DNA of 38,281 nt from an uncultured Erysipelotrichaceae bacterium (GTDB lineage: Bacteria > Bacillota_I > Bacilli_A > RFN20 > CAG-826), in assembly GCA_902800905.1 (NCBI GenBank), contig CADCGC010000017.1:1-38281 (forward strand), given 5' to 3'. Numbering within the stretch: the stretch's first letter is position 1; each line of letters opens with the position of its first letter. Made by a program: the position numbers and the translations under genes. Below, piece by piece: positions 26,688-35,461 of the stretch. Under the pieces are notes generated by a model. It was given only the letters and a program-made list of their open reading frames with translations. It was not told the origin of the DNA and did not search any database.

Positions 26688-27636
26688 ATTATATTCAGTT
26701 GGTGAACTATTAATCGATTTCCAATCCGTTGGAACTGGTTCGTTAAAAGATACCGATCAATTTGTGAAAAAAGCCGGTGGTGCACCCGCAAATGTATGTG
26801 CTCAGGCAGTAAAGCTTGGAAATCAAGCAATATACCTCACAAAGGTTGGCGATGATGGATTCGGAGATTTCTTAATTGAAACTCTAAAGAAGATTGGAAT
26901 TGATACAAGGTTCATCTTAAAAGATAAAAAATATAATACTTCGTTAGCCTTTGTCAGTTTCCAAAGCGATGGAGAAAGAGAATTTAGTTTCTATCGTAAA
27001 GCGGCTGCTGATCTCTATTTCACAGAAGAAGACTTCAAATCAGTAGAATTCCACAAAGATGATATCTTAGAATTCGGAAGCGTTGCCTTACAAAGTGAAG
27101 TAGCAAGAAACACTCATAAATATCTCATTAAAAAAGCGAAAGAAGCTGGTTCAATTATCGCCTTTGATCCAAATCTTCGATTCAACTTATGGGATGACTT
27201 AGAAGAACTCAGAAGAGTGGTTAATGAATATGCTAAATTTGCTGATGTGATAAAAATCGGAAAAGATGAATTGGAATTTGTCACTGGCAAAACTGGAGAA
27301 GAAGCCATTAAAGAATTCTTTACCAGCAATATAAAAATTCTCTTGCTCACCGATGGATCAAAAGGAGCAAAACTATTAGTAAAAGATAAATGCTTCTACT
27401 GTCCTGGATATAAAGTTAAAACCGTGGACACAACAGGAGCAGGAGATTCATTCTTCGGAGCATTCCTAGGACTGCTATTAAGAAAGAATGTCAAAAAGGA
27501 ACTCTTGGATAATGATGATAATAATTATCAAACGATGTTAGAGTTCGCCTGTAAGGCAGGAGCATACACAACAATGAATTATGGCGCTATACAAGCGATG
27601 GGTGATTTAGAAAGTATCGAAAGGACGGTTAAATAA
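26680..27636 (+). CDS. Fructokinase, PfkB family
   Basis: 318 residues. N-terminal GELLIDFQSVG, the GGAPANVCAQAVKLG substrate motif, ITKVGDDGFGDF-like segment (TKVGDDGFGDF) and C-terminal TVDTTGAGDSFFGAF with the catalytic Asp of the GAGD anion hole. Phosphorylates fructose released by the GH32 enzymes. Starts inside the end of the previous gene. Confidence 0.93.
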   Translation: MSKLYSVGELLIDFQSVGTGSLKDTDQFVKKAGGAPANVCAQAVKLGNQAIYLTKVGDDGFGDFLIETLKKIGIDTRFILKDKKYNTSLAFVSFQSDGEREFSFYRKAAADLYFTEEDFKSVEFHKDDILEFGSVALQSEVARNTHKYLIKKAKEAGSIIAFDPNLRFNLWDDLEELRRVVNEYAKFADVIKIGKDELEFVTGKTGEEAIKEFFTSNIKILLLTDGSKGAKLLVKDKCFYCPGYKVKTVDTTGAGDSFFGAFLGLLLRKNVKKELLDNDDNNYQTMLEFACKAGAYTTMNYGAIQAMGDLESIERTVK

Positions 27637-27637
27637 T

Positions 27638-28864
27638 ATGGCATCTGTAAGATTAGTTAATGTAAACAAGGTTTATGATGGTGGGGTACATGCAGTTCAT
27701 GATTTCTCCATCGATATTAAAGATAAGGAATTTATAGCCTTCGTTGGACCATCTGGCTGTGGCAAATCAACAACTTTAAGAATGGTTGCTGGATTAGAAG
27801 AAATATCCTATGGTGAATTCTATATCGATGATGTTTTGATGAACACCACTGCACCAAAAGACAGGGATATTGCTATGGTTTTCCAATCTTACGCCTTATA
27901 TCCTCAAATGACCGTTTACGATAATATGGCCTATGCTTTGAAACTTAGAAAAGTGCCAAAAGCCGAAATTGATCGCCGTGTTCGTGCCGCTGCGGATATC
28001 TTGAGATTAACTCCATATTTATATAGAAAACCACGTGCTATGTCTGGTGGCCAAAGACAAAGAGTGGCCCTTGGTAGAGCAATTGTTAGACGTCCAAAAG
28101 TCTTCCTTATGGACGAACCATTATCTAACCTCGATGCAAAACTCAGAGTGGCGATGCGTAGTGAAATCGTTCGTATTCATAAAGAAGTCGGTGCAACTAC
28201 CATTTATGTTACCCACGACCAAATCGAAGCGATGACAATGGCTAATCGTATCGTTGTCATGAAAGATGGATTCATTCAACAAATCGGTGAACCAAATGAG
28301 ATTTATCATTATCCAGTCAATATGTTTGTCGCTGGATTTATCGGTACCCCGGCAATGAACTTCTTATATGGTAAGCTTGAAAACGGTTATTTTGTTCCAA
28401 ATGAAACCGATATGAAAATCAAGATGACCAAAGAACAAATGAATCTTCTAAAGGATTATGTTGGACATGGTATGGTCTATGGTATTAGACCAGAAAACTT
28501 AATCTATGAAAAAGATGAAAGATTTGAAAATCATAAAGAATATTCCTTTGAAATGACTATTGAAATCATTGAATTACTGGGTGATATTCTCAATGTCTAT
28601 GGCAAAATCGGTAAAGCCAATGTCATTCTCAAGATGCCAAACAAACACGATTTGAAGGTTGGAGATAAAATTAAAGTGGCAATCGAAACTGATTACGCAA
28701 GATTCTTCAACGAAACCACCACCAAGGCAATTACTCCAGAATATAATTATTTTGAAGAAGTTGAAGTAACCAAATCTCTTGATAACGATAATGTGACAAT
28801 TATCGAAACCAAGAAAAAAGGTTTATTCAGTCGATTCAAAAAGAAGGAAGAAGAAAAGAAATAA
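27638..28864 (+). CDS. Sugar ABC transporter ATPase, MsmK/UgpC type
   Basis: 408 residues. Walker A GPSGCGKST at 37-45, Q-loop FQSYALYPQM, signature MSGGQRQRVALGRA, Walker B VFLMDEPLSNLDAK, H-loop VTHDQIEA. The C-terminal 150 residues form the TOBE/regulatory domain typical of MsmK/UgpC, ending in a lysine-rich tail. Energises the 17822/18823 permeases; such ATPases often serve several sugar importers. Begins 1 bp after the kinase stop; last gene of the operon. Confidence 0.95.
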   Translation: MASVRLVNVNKVYDGGVHAVHDFSIDIKDKEFIAFVGPSGCGKSTTLRMVAGLEEISYGEFYIDDVLMNTTAPKDRDIAMVFQSYALYPQMTVYDNMAYALKLRKVPKAEIDRRVRAAADILRLTPYLYRKPRAMSGGQRQRVALGRAIVRRPKVFLMDEPLSNLDAKLRVAMRSEIVRIHKEVGATTIYVTHDQIEAMTMANRIVVMKDGFIQQIGEPNEIYHYPVNMFVAGFIGTPAMNFLYGKLENGYFVPNETDMKIKMTKEQMNLLKDYVGHGMVYGIRPENLIYEKDERFENHKEYSFEMTIEIIELLGDILNVYGKIGKANVILKMPNKHDLKVGDKIKVAIETDYARFFNETTTKAITPEYNYFEEVEVTKSLDNDNVTIIETKKKGLFSRFKKKEEEKK

Positions 28865-28869
28865 GATTT

Positions 28870-28915
28870 AAGGGGCTGTTAAGAAACCTACAAGGTGATT
28901 TAGCCCTTTTTTCTT
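28870..28915 (+). terminator. Terminator of the fructan operon
   Basis: GGGCT (28873-28877) with AGCCC (28901-28905) and inner CCT/AGG pairing, then TTTTTT. It is also the left end of the 291-bp element, and its reverse complement resembles the terminator at 35325. Confidence 0.6.
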
Positions 28916-29160
28916 ATGACCAATTCTACTTTTTAACAGATAAACTGTTAAGAAACAAATAAAATCACCTATTATTTATACTATAGTATAAGTTTTAATT
29001 AAACATTTGTCTTATCACACTTAACAGATAAACTGTTAAGAAACCATAAATTGCAATTCCTACTAAAAGCGACGGAAGGAAAAATAATAAAATGATAAAA
29101 AGTGATTAAAATGAGTTAAAAAAGAGCTGTTTTACTTCGCAGGTTTCTTAACAGCCCCTT
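28870..29160. mobile_element. MITE-like element with perfect 20-bp terminal inverted repeats
   Basis: The left end AAGGGGCTGTTAAGAAACCT (28870-28889) is the exact reverse complement of 29141-29160. Inside, the 19-bp palindrome TTAACAGATAAACTGTTAA occurs twice (28933-28951, 29021-29039) and CTGTTAAGAAAC occurs three times. There is no ORF. TTCTTATG follows both the left hairpin (28911) and the right end (29161). No clear target-site duplication. A non-autonomous transposon or a large folded RNA element are both possible. This fills the gap up to the next gene. Confidence 0.6.
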
Positions 29161-29241
29161 TTCTTATGTCTCAAACTCCCAACCTTCTCGTGAGGTCTTT
29201 TTCATTGTTCGAAACATTGTATAATTTCTATTGAAAGCAAA

Positions 29242-30626
29242 ATGATTAGATTTGAAAAGTTTCAACATAGTTATTATCAACAAGTGTGTGATTTTTTAAT
29301 TGAAATTAATAAAGAGAATAATTATCACAACAATTGGAATTGGGCTAGATTTGAATGGATGTATGAGCATCCTTTAACCAACAAAGAATTATTAAATGAA
29401 ATGGGGCTATGGTTTGATGATAATCATCTTGTGGGTGCGGCTCTATGGGTGCGGCTCTAATTGATATGTTTTTTGGTGAAGCGTTCGTTAGTGTGTTAAA
29501 TGACTATCAAAGCTTATATGGAGAAGTATTAAAATACGCTTTTGATAATTTAAAAGATGATCAAGGCTTAGGCATATCTTTCCACGATGGAAATATAGAT
29601 GAAATTAATGAAGCAATTAAACAAGGCTTTAGTAAAGTTGAAGCAGAAGAAATAGATTGTGAAATTAATCTTGATAAGGAATTTGCTATTTCCTTACCTG
29701 AAGGATTTAGTGCTAAAACGTTTGACGCTGAAAAGAATTCACAAGAAATAGAATGGTTATTTTGGCAAGGATTTGATCATGGAAATGATAAAGAAGAATT
29801 CTTAAAACAATATAAGGAATCAACTGGAACTAGACCTCATTTTAATCCATATCTATGTATTGTTATTAAAAATAAACAAGGTGAACTGGTGGCTAGTGCC
29901 TCAACTTGGTATGATACAAGAACTGATTACGCTTATGTAGAACCAGTTTGTGTTATTCCTGAATGTCGAAAGATGGGCTTAGGAAAGGTTGTGGTCTACA
30001 CCGCGATTGATCACGCTAGAGAATTAGGTGCAAAAAGAGCAATAGTTAATTCTGGACAAGAATTCTATCAAAGGATAGGTTTTAAAAAGAAAAACCATTA
30101 CTCCTTCTATTGGAAAAAAGAAGAGAGAATCGTTAATGGTGTCACTTATAAATTAGAAAGATTATTAGGAAAAGGAAAAGGTGGATATTCATATCTAGCA
30201 AAAGTTGGTGATAAAGAATATGTTTTAAAACAAATCCATCATGAACCTTGCGAATATTATCAATTTGGCAACAAAATTGAAGCAGAGAACAATGACTATC
30301 AAAGATTGTTAGATGCTGGAATTCGCATTCCTAAAATGATTGATATTGATGTAGAAAAAGAAATCATCATCAAAGAATATATTGAAGGTGATGTTATTTC
30401 GGATTTAATTAAGGAAAAACATTCAATAAAAGAATATATTCCTCAATTAAAAGAAATGGCAAAATTAGCGAAAGAAAAGGGATTAAATATTGACTATTAC
30501 CCCACTAATTTTGTGGTAAAAAATAAGTTGCTTTATTATATAGATTACGAATGTAACTCTTATACGGATGAATGGAATTTGGATAATTGGGGAATAAAAT
30601 ATTGGAACGGGGAAAAAGAACTATAA
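29242..30626 (+). pseudogene. GNAT acetyltransferase-kinase fusion, broken by a 14-bp duplication
   Basis: Two frames, 29242-29460 and 29445-30626, are parts of one gene. TGGGTGCGGCTCTA is present twice in tandem (29432-29459); removing one copy restores a single 456-codon frame reading DDNHLVGAALIDMFFGEAF. The product would have two GNAT-like halves (residues 1-290) with the acetyl-CoA motif VIPECRKMGLGKVVV, then a small kinase-like domain (about 300-450): glycine loop LLGKGKGGYSYLAK, YVLKQI lysine, a catalytic-loop-like DYYPTNFVV and YIDYE metal site, as in aminoglycoside/choline kinase folds. A TATAAT at 29220-29225 leaves only a short leader without ribosome site. Resistance or small-molecule modification is a guess. 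Confidence 0.75.
29432..29459. repeat. Perfect 14-bp tandem duplication
   Basis: Two copies of TGGGTGCGGCTCTA, 29432-29445 and 29446-29459. The extra 14 bp shift the frame of the GNAT-kinase gene and introduce TAA at 29458-29460. Confidence 0.95.
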
Positions 30627-30707
30627 AGTCACCCTTAAACATTTCTTCATTTTATACTTTATTTTTTAATCCACTTTTATCCTAGCGCTTCACGTGAGGT
30701 CTTTTCT

Positions 30708-30750
30708 TGTGTCTCAGACCAGACTCGAATTCCCGGCCTCTTGCGAACCA
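30708..30750 (-). other. Degenerate tRNA 3'-half fragment
   Basis: On the minus strand the order GGTTCGCAA, GAGG, ATTCGA, CTGGTC, CACAA matches the anticodon-loop-to-CCA half of the tRNA-Ala at 868-943 (CGTTCGCAA, GAGG, GTTCGA, CTGGTC, CACCA). Lengths between blocks differ and CCA is lost. Likely a tRNA remnant or old integration scar, not functional. Confidence 0.45.
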
Positions 30751-30771
30751 TGGCTTTTTGCATCTATATCA

Positions 30772-30800
30772 TTGTGACAAATCATCACATGTGATAAAAT
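30772..30800 (+). promoter_or_regulatory. Promoter giving a probable leaderless mRNA
   Basis: TTGTGA (30772-30777), 17-bp spacer, extended -10 TGATAAAAT with TAAAAT at 30795-30800. The ATG at 30807 is 6 bp on, about where transcription should start. Confidence 0.6.
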
Positions 30801-30806
30801 ATCAAC

Positions 30807-31664
30807 ATGAAGTTAGAATTAATTAAATTTGAGCAGGATAATTTAACTCTTGAAGTAACTGTGTCACCATTGGAAGAAACAGTTTGGCTGTCGCTCGATG
30901 ATATGGCAATCCTTTTTGCTCGAGACAGGTCGGTAATTGGAAAGCATGTTAAAAACGCTCTTTTAGAAGAATGTGATAAAAACTCAGTATGGGCAAAATT
31001 TGCCCGAACTGGATCTGATGGGAAGACATATTATGTAGATTATTATAATCTAGATGTCATTATTTCTGTTGGTTATCGAGTTAAGTCACGAAATGGTATT
31101 GTATTTAGAAAGTGGGCTACAAACGTTCTTAGGGAATATTTATTAAAAGGTTATATTATTGACACTGATAGGACATTGGTTACCAACGAGAATTATGTAG
31201 CATTAATCAATAAAGTTGACTCTCTTGATTTGAGAATTAAAAAACTGGAAAAAGATCAAAATTATTATTTCAAAGATCAAGTTGTTTTTGAGGGCCATGT
31301 TTTTGATGCGCTATCTCTTATCGATGATTTAATTTGCAGGGCGAGAATGCAAATTGCTTTAATTGATCCATATTGTGATGTAAAAACACTCAATTGCTTT
31401 AAAGGTAAAGCTAACGATGTTGTATTGAAAATCATAACTTCTTCCAAAGCACAGATATCACAAGCAGATATAGCATTGTTTAATCAACAAAATGGAAATT
31501 TGATAGTTACTTGTGATGATAATTACCATGATAGGTATTTGATTATAGATGATGCTTATTTTTATCATCTTGGTGCATCAATAAATCACTTAGGAAAAAG
31601 GTTTAGCCAAATTACACTTATTGAGGACGAAGATGTTAAAAGAATCTTAAAGAATCGAGTTTGA
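30807..31664 (+). CDS. RhuM-type (Bro/KilA-like) protein
   Basis: 285 residues. The N-terminal 120 residues match the RhuM family pattern: TVWLSLDDMAILFARDRSVI, KHVKNAL, then YYNLDVIISVGYRVKSRNG and FRKWATNVLREYLLKGY. RhuM proteins are related to phage anti-repressor-type DNA-binding domains and occur on islands. A short coiled coil (about 130-150) leads to a C-terminal domain with ALIDPYCD and HDRYLIIDDAYFYHLGASI, a phospholipase D/toxin-like segment seen in many RhuM relatives. No ribosome site; start supported by promoter spacing. The TGA stop lies 2 bp before the next ATG, so the two genes are an operon. Confidence 0.8.
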   Translation: MKLELIKFEQDNLTLEVTVSPLEETVWLSLDDMAILFARDRSVIGKHVKNALLEECDKNSVWAKFARTGSDGKTYYVDYYNLDVIISVGYRVKSRNGIVFRKWATNVLREYLLKGYIIDTDRTLVTNENYVALINKVDSLDLRIKKLEKDQNYYFKDQVVFEGHVFDALSLIDDLICRARMQIALIDPYCDVKTLNCFKGKANDVVLKIITSSKAQISQADIALFNQQNGNLIVTCDDNYHDRYLIIDDAYFYHLGASINHLGKRFSQITLIEDEDVKRILKNRV

Positions 31665-31666
31665 TT

Positions 31667-32326
31667 ATGAACAAAACAAAGAAAGAAATTGGGAGAACAA
31701 TTAGGGAAGTTAGAAAAGAAAGAGGCCTTTCGCAAGAAGAACTTTCTAAAAAAATGGGATTCAAAGACCGCTCTGGACTAACTAAAATCGAAACTGGCGT
31801 TAATGATATTTCAGGAGAGGCACTCGCTCAATTAGCAGAATTATTGGAAGTACACGTAGGAATATTTTTTACTGGGAAAACTTGTGAATTGCCCAAGTTT
31901 AGAATCGTTCGTTATGATGAGTGTTACCGTGACGATATGATATTTATGGTGCTATCGGCAAAGGATGCATTGGGTAAAATCCCGTCGATTAATCTAGACT
32001 TGCTTGATATTACCTCAAATTATCTTGATAAAGGAGACATGTTTTGGGTTGCATTAAACGGCGCACGGGTTATTGGATGTGTTGGATATGAAACAATCAA
32101 TCCTGGTGAAGCAAGAGTCCATAGATTATACATTAAACCAGAATTAAAGAGACAAGGGGTTGGGTCTGCTTTGATGCAAACTCTAGAAAAACATATTAGA
32201 GCAAAGGGCTATACAAAGATATCCATTCATACTGGAGATGAAAAGTATTGGGAGTCAAAGCTGTTTTATAAAGCGAAAGGATTCATTGAAACACAACCAA
32301 ATATATTAGAAAGAAATCTTGATTAA
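31667..32326 (+). CDS. XRE helix-turn-helix fused to GNAT acetyltransferase
   Basis: 219 residues from ATG 31667. Residues 6-62 are an XRE/Cro helix-turn-helix (IGRTIREVRKERGLSQEELS, SGLTKIETGVNDIS). Residues 78-219 are a GNAT domain with the acetyl-CoA loop LYIKPELKRQGVGSALM and the substrate-side FYKAKGFIE ending. Fusions of this kind may act as acetyl-CoA-dependent regulators or antitoxins. It follows the RhuM gene by 2 bp with no separate ribosome site, suggesting coupled expression and perhaps joint function. Confidence 0.85.
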   Translation: MNKTKKEIGRTIREVRKERGLSQEELSKKMGFKDRSGLTKIETGVNDISGEALAQLAELLEVHVGIFFTGKTCELPKFRIVRYDECYRDDMIFMVLSAKDALGKIPSINLDLLDITSNYLDKGDMFWVALNGARVIGCVGYETINPGEARVHRLYIKPELKRQGVGSALMQTLEKHIRAKGYTKISIHTGDEKYWESKLFYKAKGFIETQPNILERNLD

Positions 32327-32337
32327 GGCTATATTGG

Positions 32338-32541
32338 TTGGCTAGTAAAAATTTAGAGTTCGCGAATAATTATAAACACGACATAATACGAATAGGCATA
32401 ATTGTCCAAAAGCGGATAAGTGAGTTCAGCCAACTACAGATTCTTAACTCATTAAATACACCAGAGGAATTCTCATGTCTATGGATGGAAGTCCCGATAG
32501 TGCGAAAACCTCGCAAAGGAAAGAAAAGATTGAATGGTTGA
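32338..32541 (+). pseudogene. Fragment of the unknown gene, copy 2 (open frame)
   Basis: The frame 32338-32541 begins at a TTG without ribosome site 11 bp after the previous stop, so the 5' end may be lost. Bases 32359-32439 match 8371-8451 at 76 of 81 positions. The translation FANNYKHDIIRIGIIVQKRI, then FSCLWMEVPIVRKPRKGK, runs unbroken here, unlike in copy 1. Soluble, basic C-terminus. Family unknown; two genes with the same fragment suggest a dispersed accessory gene whose 5' part has been removed twice at the same point. Confidence 0.5.
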
Positions 32542-32559
32542 GTTGACCATTCTTTTTTT
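32532..32559 (+). terminator. Rho-independent terminator overlapping the fragment's end
   Basis: GAATGGT (32532-32538) with ACCATTC (32546-32552), then seven T. As in copy 1, the stop codon is inside the hairpin. Confidence 0.85.
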
Positions 32560-32682
32560 GTTTATATGACAATTGATAAACATTGTATTATGGCTAAAAT
32601 CAAATTGAATTTGAAAATGGTCAGAGATTGTTTATAACTTCATAGTTGTGCTTTAATATAATTAAAATTAAGGATTTATAAC

Positions 32683-33600
32683 ATGAAAAGAAGTGCAATT
32701 TTATTTATTTTTGCTACTAGTTTGCTTTTAGCTAGTTGTGAGAACGGTTCTGGTGGTAGTAATGAACCTAAAGTTGAAAATGATGCTATGTATCACGGAG
32801 AAGGAATACCAGATAATTCTTTAGGTGAAGAATATAGTCATTATTATGATGAGACTTCAAGGCTGGTGTATGAAAAAAGAAATGGAGTGTGGATTAATGA
32901 GTTCACAATTGGCTCTCCTTCTTTATATTCTTCAATGCCGAAAAATAACCGTTATTTAAGAAGTTTAGCCGAAAACACTGATGATATTAGAAATGCGCTA
33001 ATTAATACATTATATTCCACTAATTATACTTGCTTGCTTTATCCAGTATTTGAGAACGCTGATTATACATATGATATGCTTGTTAAAGTTGACAAAGGGT
33101 ATACAGAAATTACTGACATTGTTGACGAAAAACCAATCGGTACCAATTATGGTAAGATTGATGAGGATGGTAAATGTTATGGTTATACAGAAGGTGAATA
33201 TTATGCTTTAGAAGATGGTAGTAATTGGTACTGCACAATGCCATTCCCAACATTAGAAAATATTCTTTACCAAAATTTCTTATTAATTGATGATGATTTT
33301 GGTCAATTGACATCAATTGTATGTAGTGAATTAAATAATCTTGTTATTGAAGATGGATATTATGTTATGAAAGACTTTGTGGCGCATCATGGTCCAAGAT
33401 CTTCTCATTATTATGGCGAAACATCTAAAGAAGGAAACATTAATATCACTTATAAATTCAAACTAGATGATAATAATGAATTCTTAAAAGAAGCGGAAAT
33501 AACATTCAATTGTGATTATATTCCTGCTGATGCATATGGTTATGATACGATTCATTATGATTTCTCAGATGTTCACACAACAACTTTTGAACATCCTTAA
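32683..33600 (+). CDS. Lipoprotein of unknown function (305 aa)
   Basis: Signal peptide with lipobox LLASC (Cys19), then a Gly/Ser linker. The mature part is acidic and rich in Tyr and Asp (EEYSHYYDETSR, GYTEGEYYALEDGSNWY), with strand-like periodicity resembling the LolA/DUF-type lipoproteins common in gut Bacilli, but no family is recognised. AAGGA precedes the ATG and a TATAAT lies at 32657-32662. Single-gene unit. Confidence 0.75.
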   Translation: MKRSAILFIFATSLLLASCENGSGGSNEPKVENDAMYHGEGIPDNSLGEEYSHYYDETSRLVYEKRNGVWINEFTIGSPSLYSSMPKNNRYLRSLAENTDDIRNALINTLYSTNYTCLLYPVFENADYTYDMLVKVDKGYTEITDIVDEKPIGTNYGKIDEDGKCYGYTEGEYYALEDGSNWYCTMPFPTLENILYQNFLLIDDDFGQLTSIVCSELNNLVIEDGYYVMKDFVAHHGPRSSHYYGETSKEGNINITYKFKLDDNNEFLKEAEITFNCDYIPADAYGYDTIHYDFSDVHTTTFEHP

Positions 33601-33666
33601 AGATCAGAAGTAATCTAATTTGGTATATCATTTCTTTTTTATAAAAATTTATAAGATAATAGTTGT

Positions 33667-34194
33667 ATGAATGATGTTTTAGAAACAATAAAAAGCAGAT
33701 TTGATCAACATTTATATAGACATGAAGGCATCAAACGGGATGATGTTTTAACTAAAATCAATAATCCCAAAACACTAGCGTCAATTAAGTATATGGAAGA
33801 AACTGGTGGAGAAGTAGATGTTGCTTTTATTACACCATTAAATCTATTAATCCTTTGTGATTTTTCTAAAGAAACACCTAAAGGTAGAAGAAGTCTTTGT
33901 TATGATGAGATGGCTAGATTAAATAGAAAGAAAAACGCTCCTATATCTAGTGCGATAGAAGAAGCGAACAAAAACGGCATTTTATTAATGGATTTAGATA
34001 TTTATAATTTTTTACAAAATATCGAAGAATTTGATTTAGCAACATCAAGTTGGATAAAAACCCCGGAGAGTATTCGAAACAAAGGTGGTGCTTTATTTTG
34101 TGAAAAAAGATATGGCCACATCTTCTATTTTCATAATAGCGCGGATTCATATTATTCAGTCCGTGGCTTTAGAGGATATATCCTTTTAAATTAA
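33667..34194 (+). CDS. DUF4256 protein
   Basis: 175 residues matching the DUF4256 pattern along its length: RFDQHLYRHEGI, KTLASIKYMEETGGEVDV, CDFSKETPKGRRSLCYDEMA, FDLATSSWIKTPESIRNKGG, ALFCEKRYGHIFYFHNSADS and YYSVRGFRG. Function of the family is unknown. No ribosome site precedes ATG 33667; GATAAT at 33655-33660 ends 6 bp before it, so this may be another leaderless transcript, though no good -35 is seen. Followed by about 170 bp of AT-rich DNA without clear features. Confidence 0.85.
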   Translation: MNDVLETIKSRFDQHLYRHEGIKRDDVLTKINNPKTLASIKYMEETGGEVDVAFITPLNLLILCDFSKETPKGRRSLCYDEMARLNRKKNAPISSAIEEANKNGILLMDLDIYNFLQNIEEFDLATSSWIKTPESIRNKGGALFCEKRYGHIFYFHNSADSYYSVRGFRGYILLN

Positions 34195-34370
34195 TAAATA
34201 TATAGATAAAAATATATAAAAGAAACTTGATAATGCTACGATGTATAATTATCAGGCTCTTTAAGCCAAAAACAAAAACTCGCAGTTGTTGCGTAATTGT
34301 TCGGTAGTTATTAAGTATTTTCTTTTTTGATTTGGGATATAATATCTTTTGATATTTGGAGAGAAATAAA

Positions 34371-35300
34371 ATGAAAGAAATTAACGGAAAGAAAAATGCC
34401 GCGTATGTCATTGGCCTTATCAGTGGCATATTAGCGATTGTCTCTTGTATAACAGCGATTATATTCGCGGTTAATAATAGCTACATATCTATTTATACAC
34501 TTTCGATTGCCCTTATTCTTTTAGGTATTAATCGCATCGGATTCCATCTAAGCAATTTTAAAGAAAATATGTTAGAGAACATTTTACTTACCGCCTTCAT
34601 ATTTGTTTTAGCCATTTTAATGGGCTTTACCAAATATAGTATTTATTTCCTCACCTCAACGATGTTTTTATATTCATTAACCATCATTGTTTCACGTTTA
34701 TTAAAAATAAAAGAAGATCGTTCTATACAATCGATTATTTTTAATATCCTCTGTATGGTATTTGTCTTTTTATTCTCTTTTGTCTTTTTCTTCCCTCCTA
34801 TATACGAAAAACACGCGACATCTGTCTCTAACTCTAACTTTATTATTATTTGCTTCAGTGTGATGATTCTTATTTCTAGTAGTAAAAATGTCATTTTCCC
34901 TTACCACAAAACACTTAGGCTTAATGTTGTTTCTCGAATCATTAAAAAATCGATGGTTTATGAAATCATATTAGCTCTATTGATTTTAGTTATTCTCTGT
35001 TCCATTTATTTCACCATTGTTGAACCTTCGATGACTAGCTATGTCGATTCTTTATGGTATTCTTTCGCTGTCATCACCACAATCGGATTTGGTGATGTCA
35101 CCGTTTCCACGACACTAGGAAGAATATTATCCGTTATCCTCGGCATAAGCGGTATTGTTGTCGTCGCTTTATTTACCTCTATCATCGTCAATTTCTATAA
35201 TGAAATGAATAAGAAAAGAGATGAAGCTGAGATAAGAAGAGTGATAAAAAAGATTGACGAATTAGAAAGAATAGAAAAAGAAAAAGAAGATAATAAATAA
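34371..35300 (+). CDS. Potassium-channel-like protein (ion channel domain)
   Basis: 309 residues from ATG 34371 (GGAGA 8 bp upstream; the TTG start five codons earlier overlaps that site). About six to seven hydrophobic segments. The last two flank a pore loop, VDSLWYSFAVITTIGFGDVT, with the K+ selectivity filter TIGFGD. A charged cytoplasmic coiled-coil tail (RRVIKKIDELERIEKEKED) ends the protein; no RCK domain. A TATAAT lies at 34338-34343. Likely K+ conductance; gating unknown. Confidence 0.88.
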   Translation: MKEINGKKNAAYVIGLISGILAIVSCITAIIFAVNNSYISIYTLSIALILLGINRIGFHLSNFKENMLENILLTAFIFVLAILMGFTKYSIYFLTSTMFLYSLTIIVSRLLKIKEDRSIQSIIFNILCMVFVFLFSFVFFFPPIYEKHATSVSNSNFIIICFSVMILISSSKNVIFPYHKTLRLNVVSRIIKKSMVYEIILALLILVILCSIYFTIVEPSMTSYVDSLWYSFAVITTIGFGDVTVSTTLGRILSVILGISGIVVVALFTSIIVNFYNEMNKKRDEAEIRRVIKKIDELERIEKEKEDNK

Positions 35301-35324
35301 TAGATAACGTATGGTATTGAAAAA

Positions 35325-35368
35325 GGGGCTAAGTCACCTCATAGGTTTCTTAATAGCCCCTTTTCTTG
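35325..35368 (+). terminator. Rho-independent terminator, relative of the 28870 hairpin
   Basis: GGGGCTA pairs with TAGCCCC across ACCT-CAT-AGGT, then TTTTCTT. It is close to the reverse complement of 28870-28907. A second small hairpin GACCTC/GAGGTC lies at 35436-35451. Confidence 0.75.
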
Positions 35369-35461
35369 TGTTATAGGACAAAATGGCCTATTAATATATG
35401 TTCCATAGGACAAAATACTTATCCAGCATAGATTTGACCTCTTTAGAGGTCGTTCTTTATT

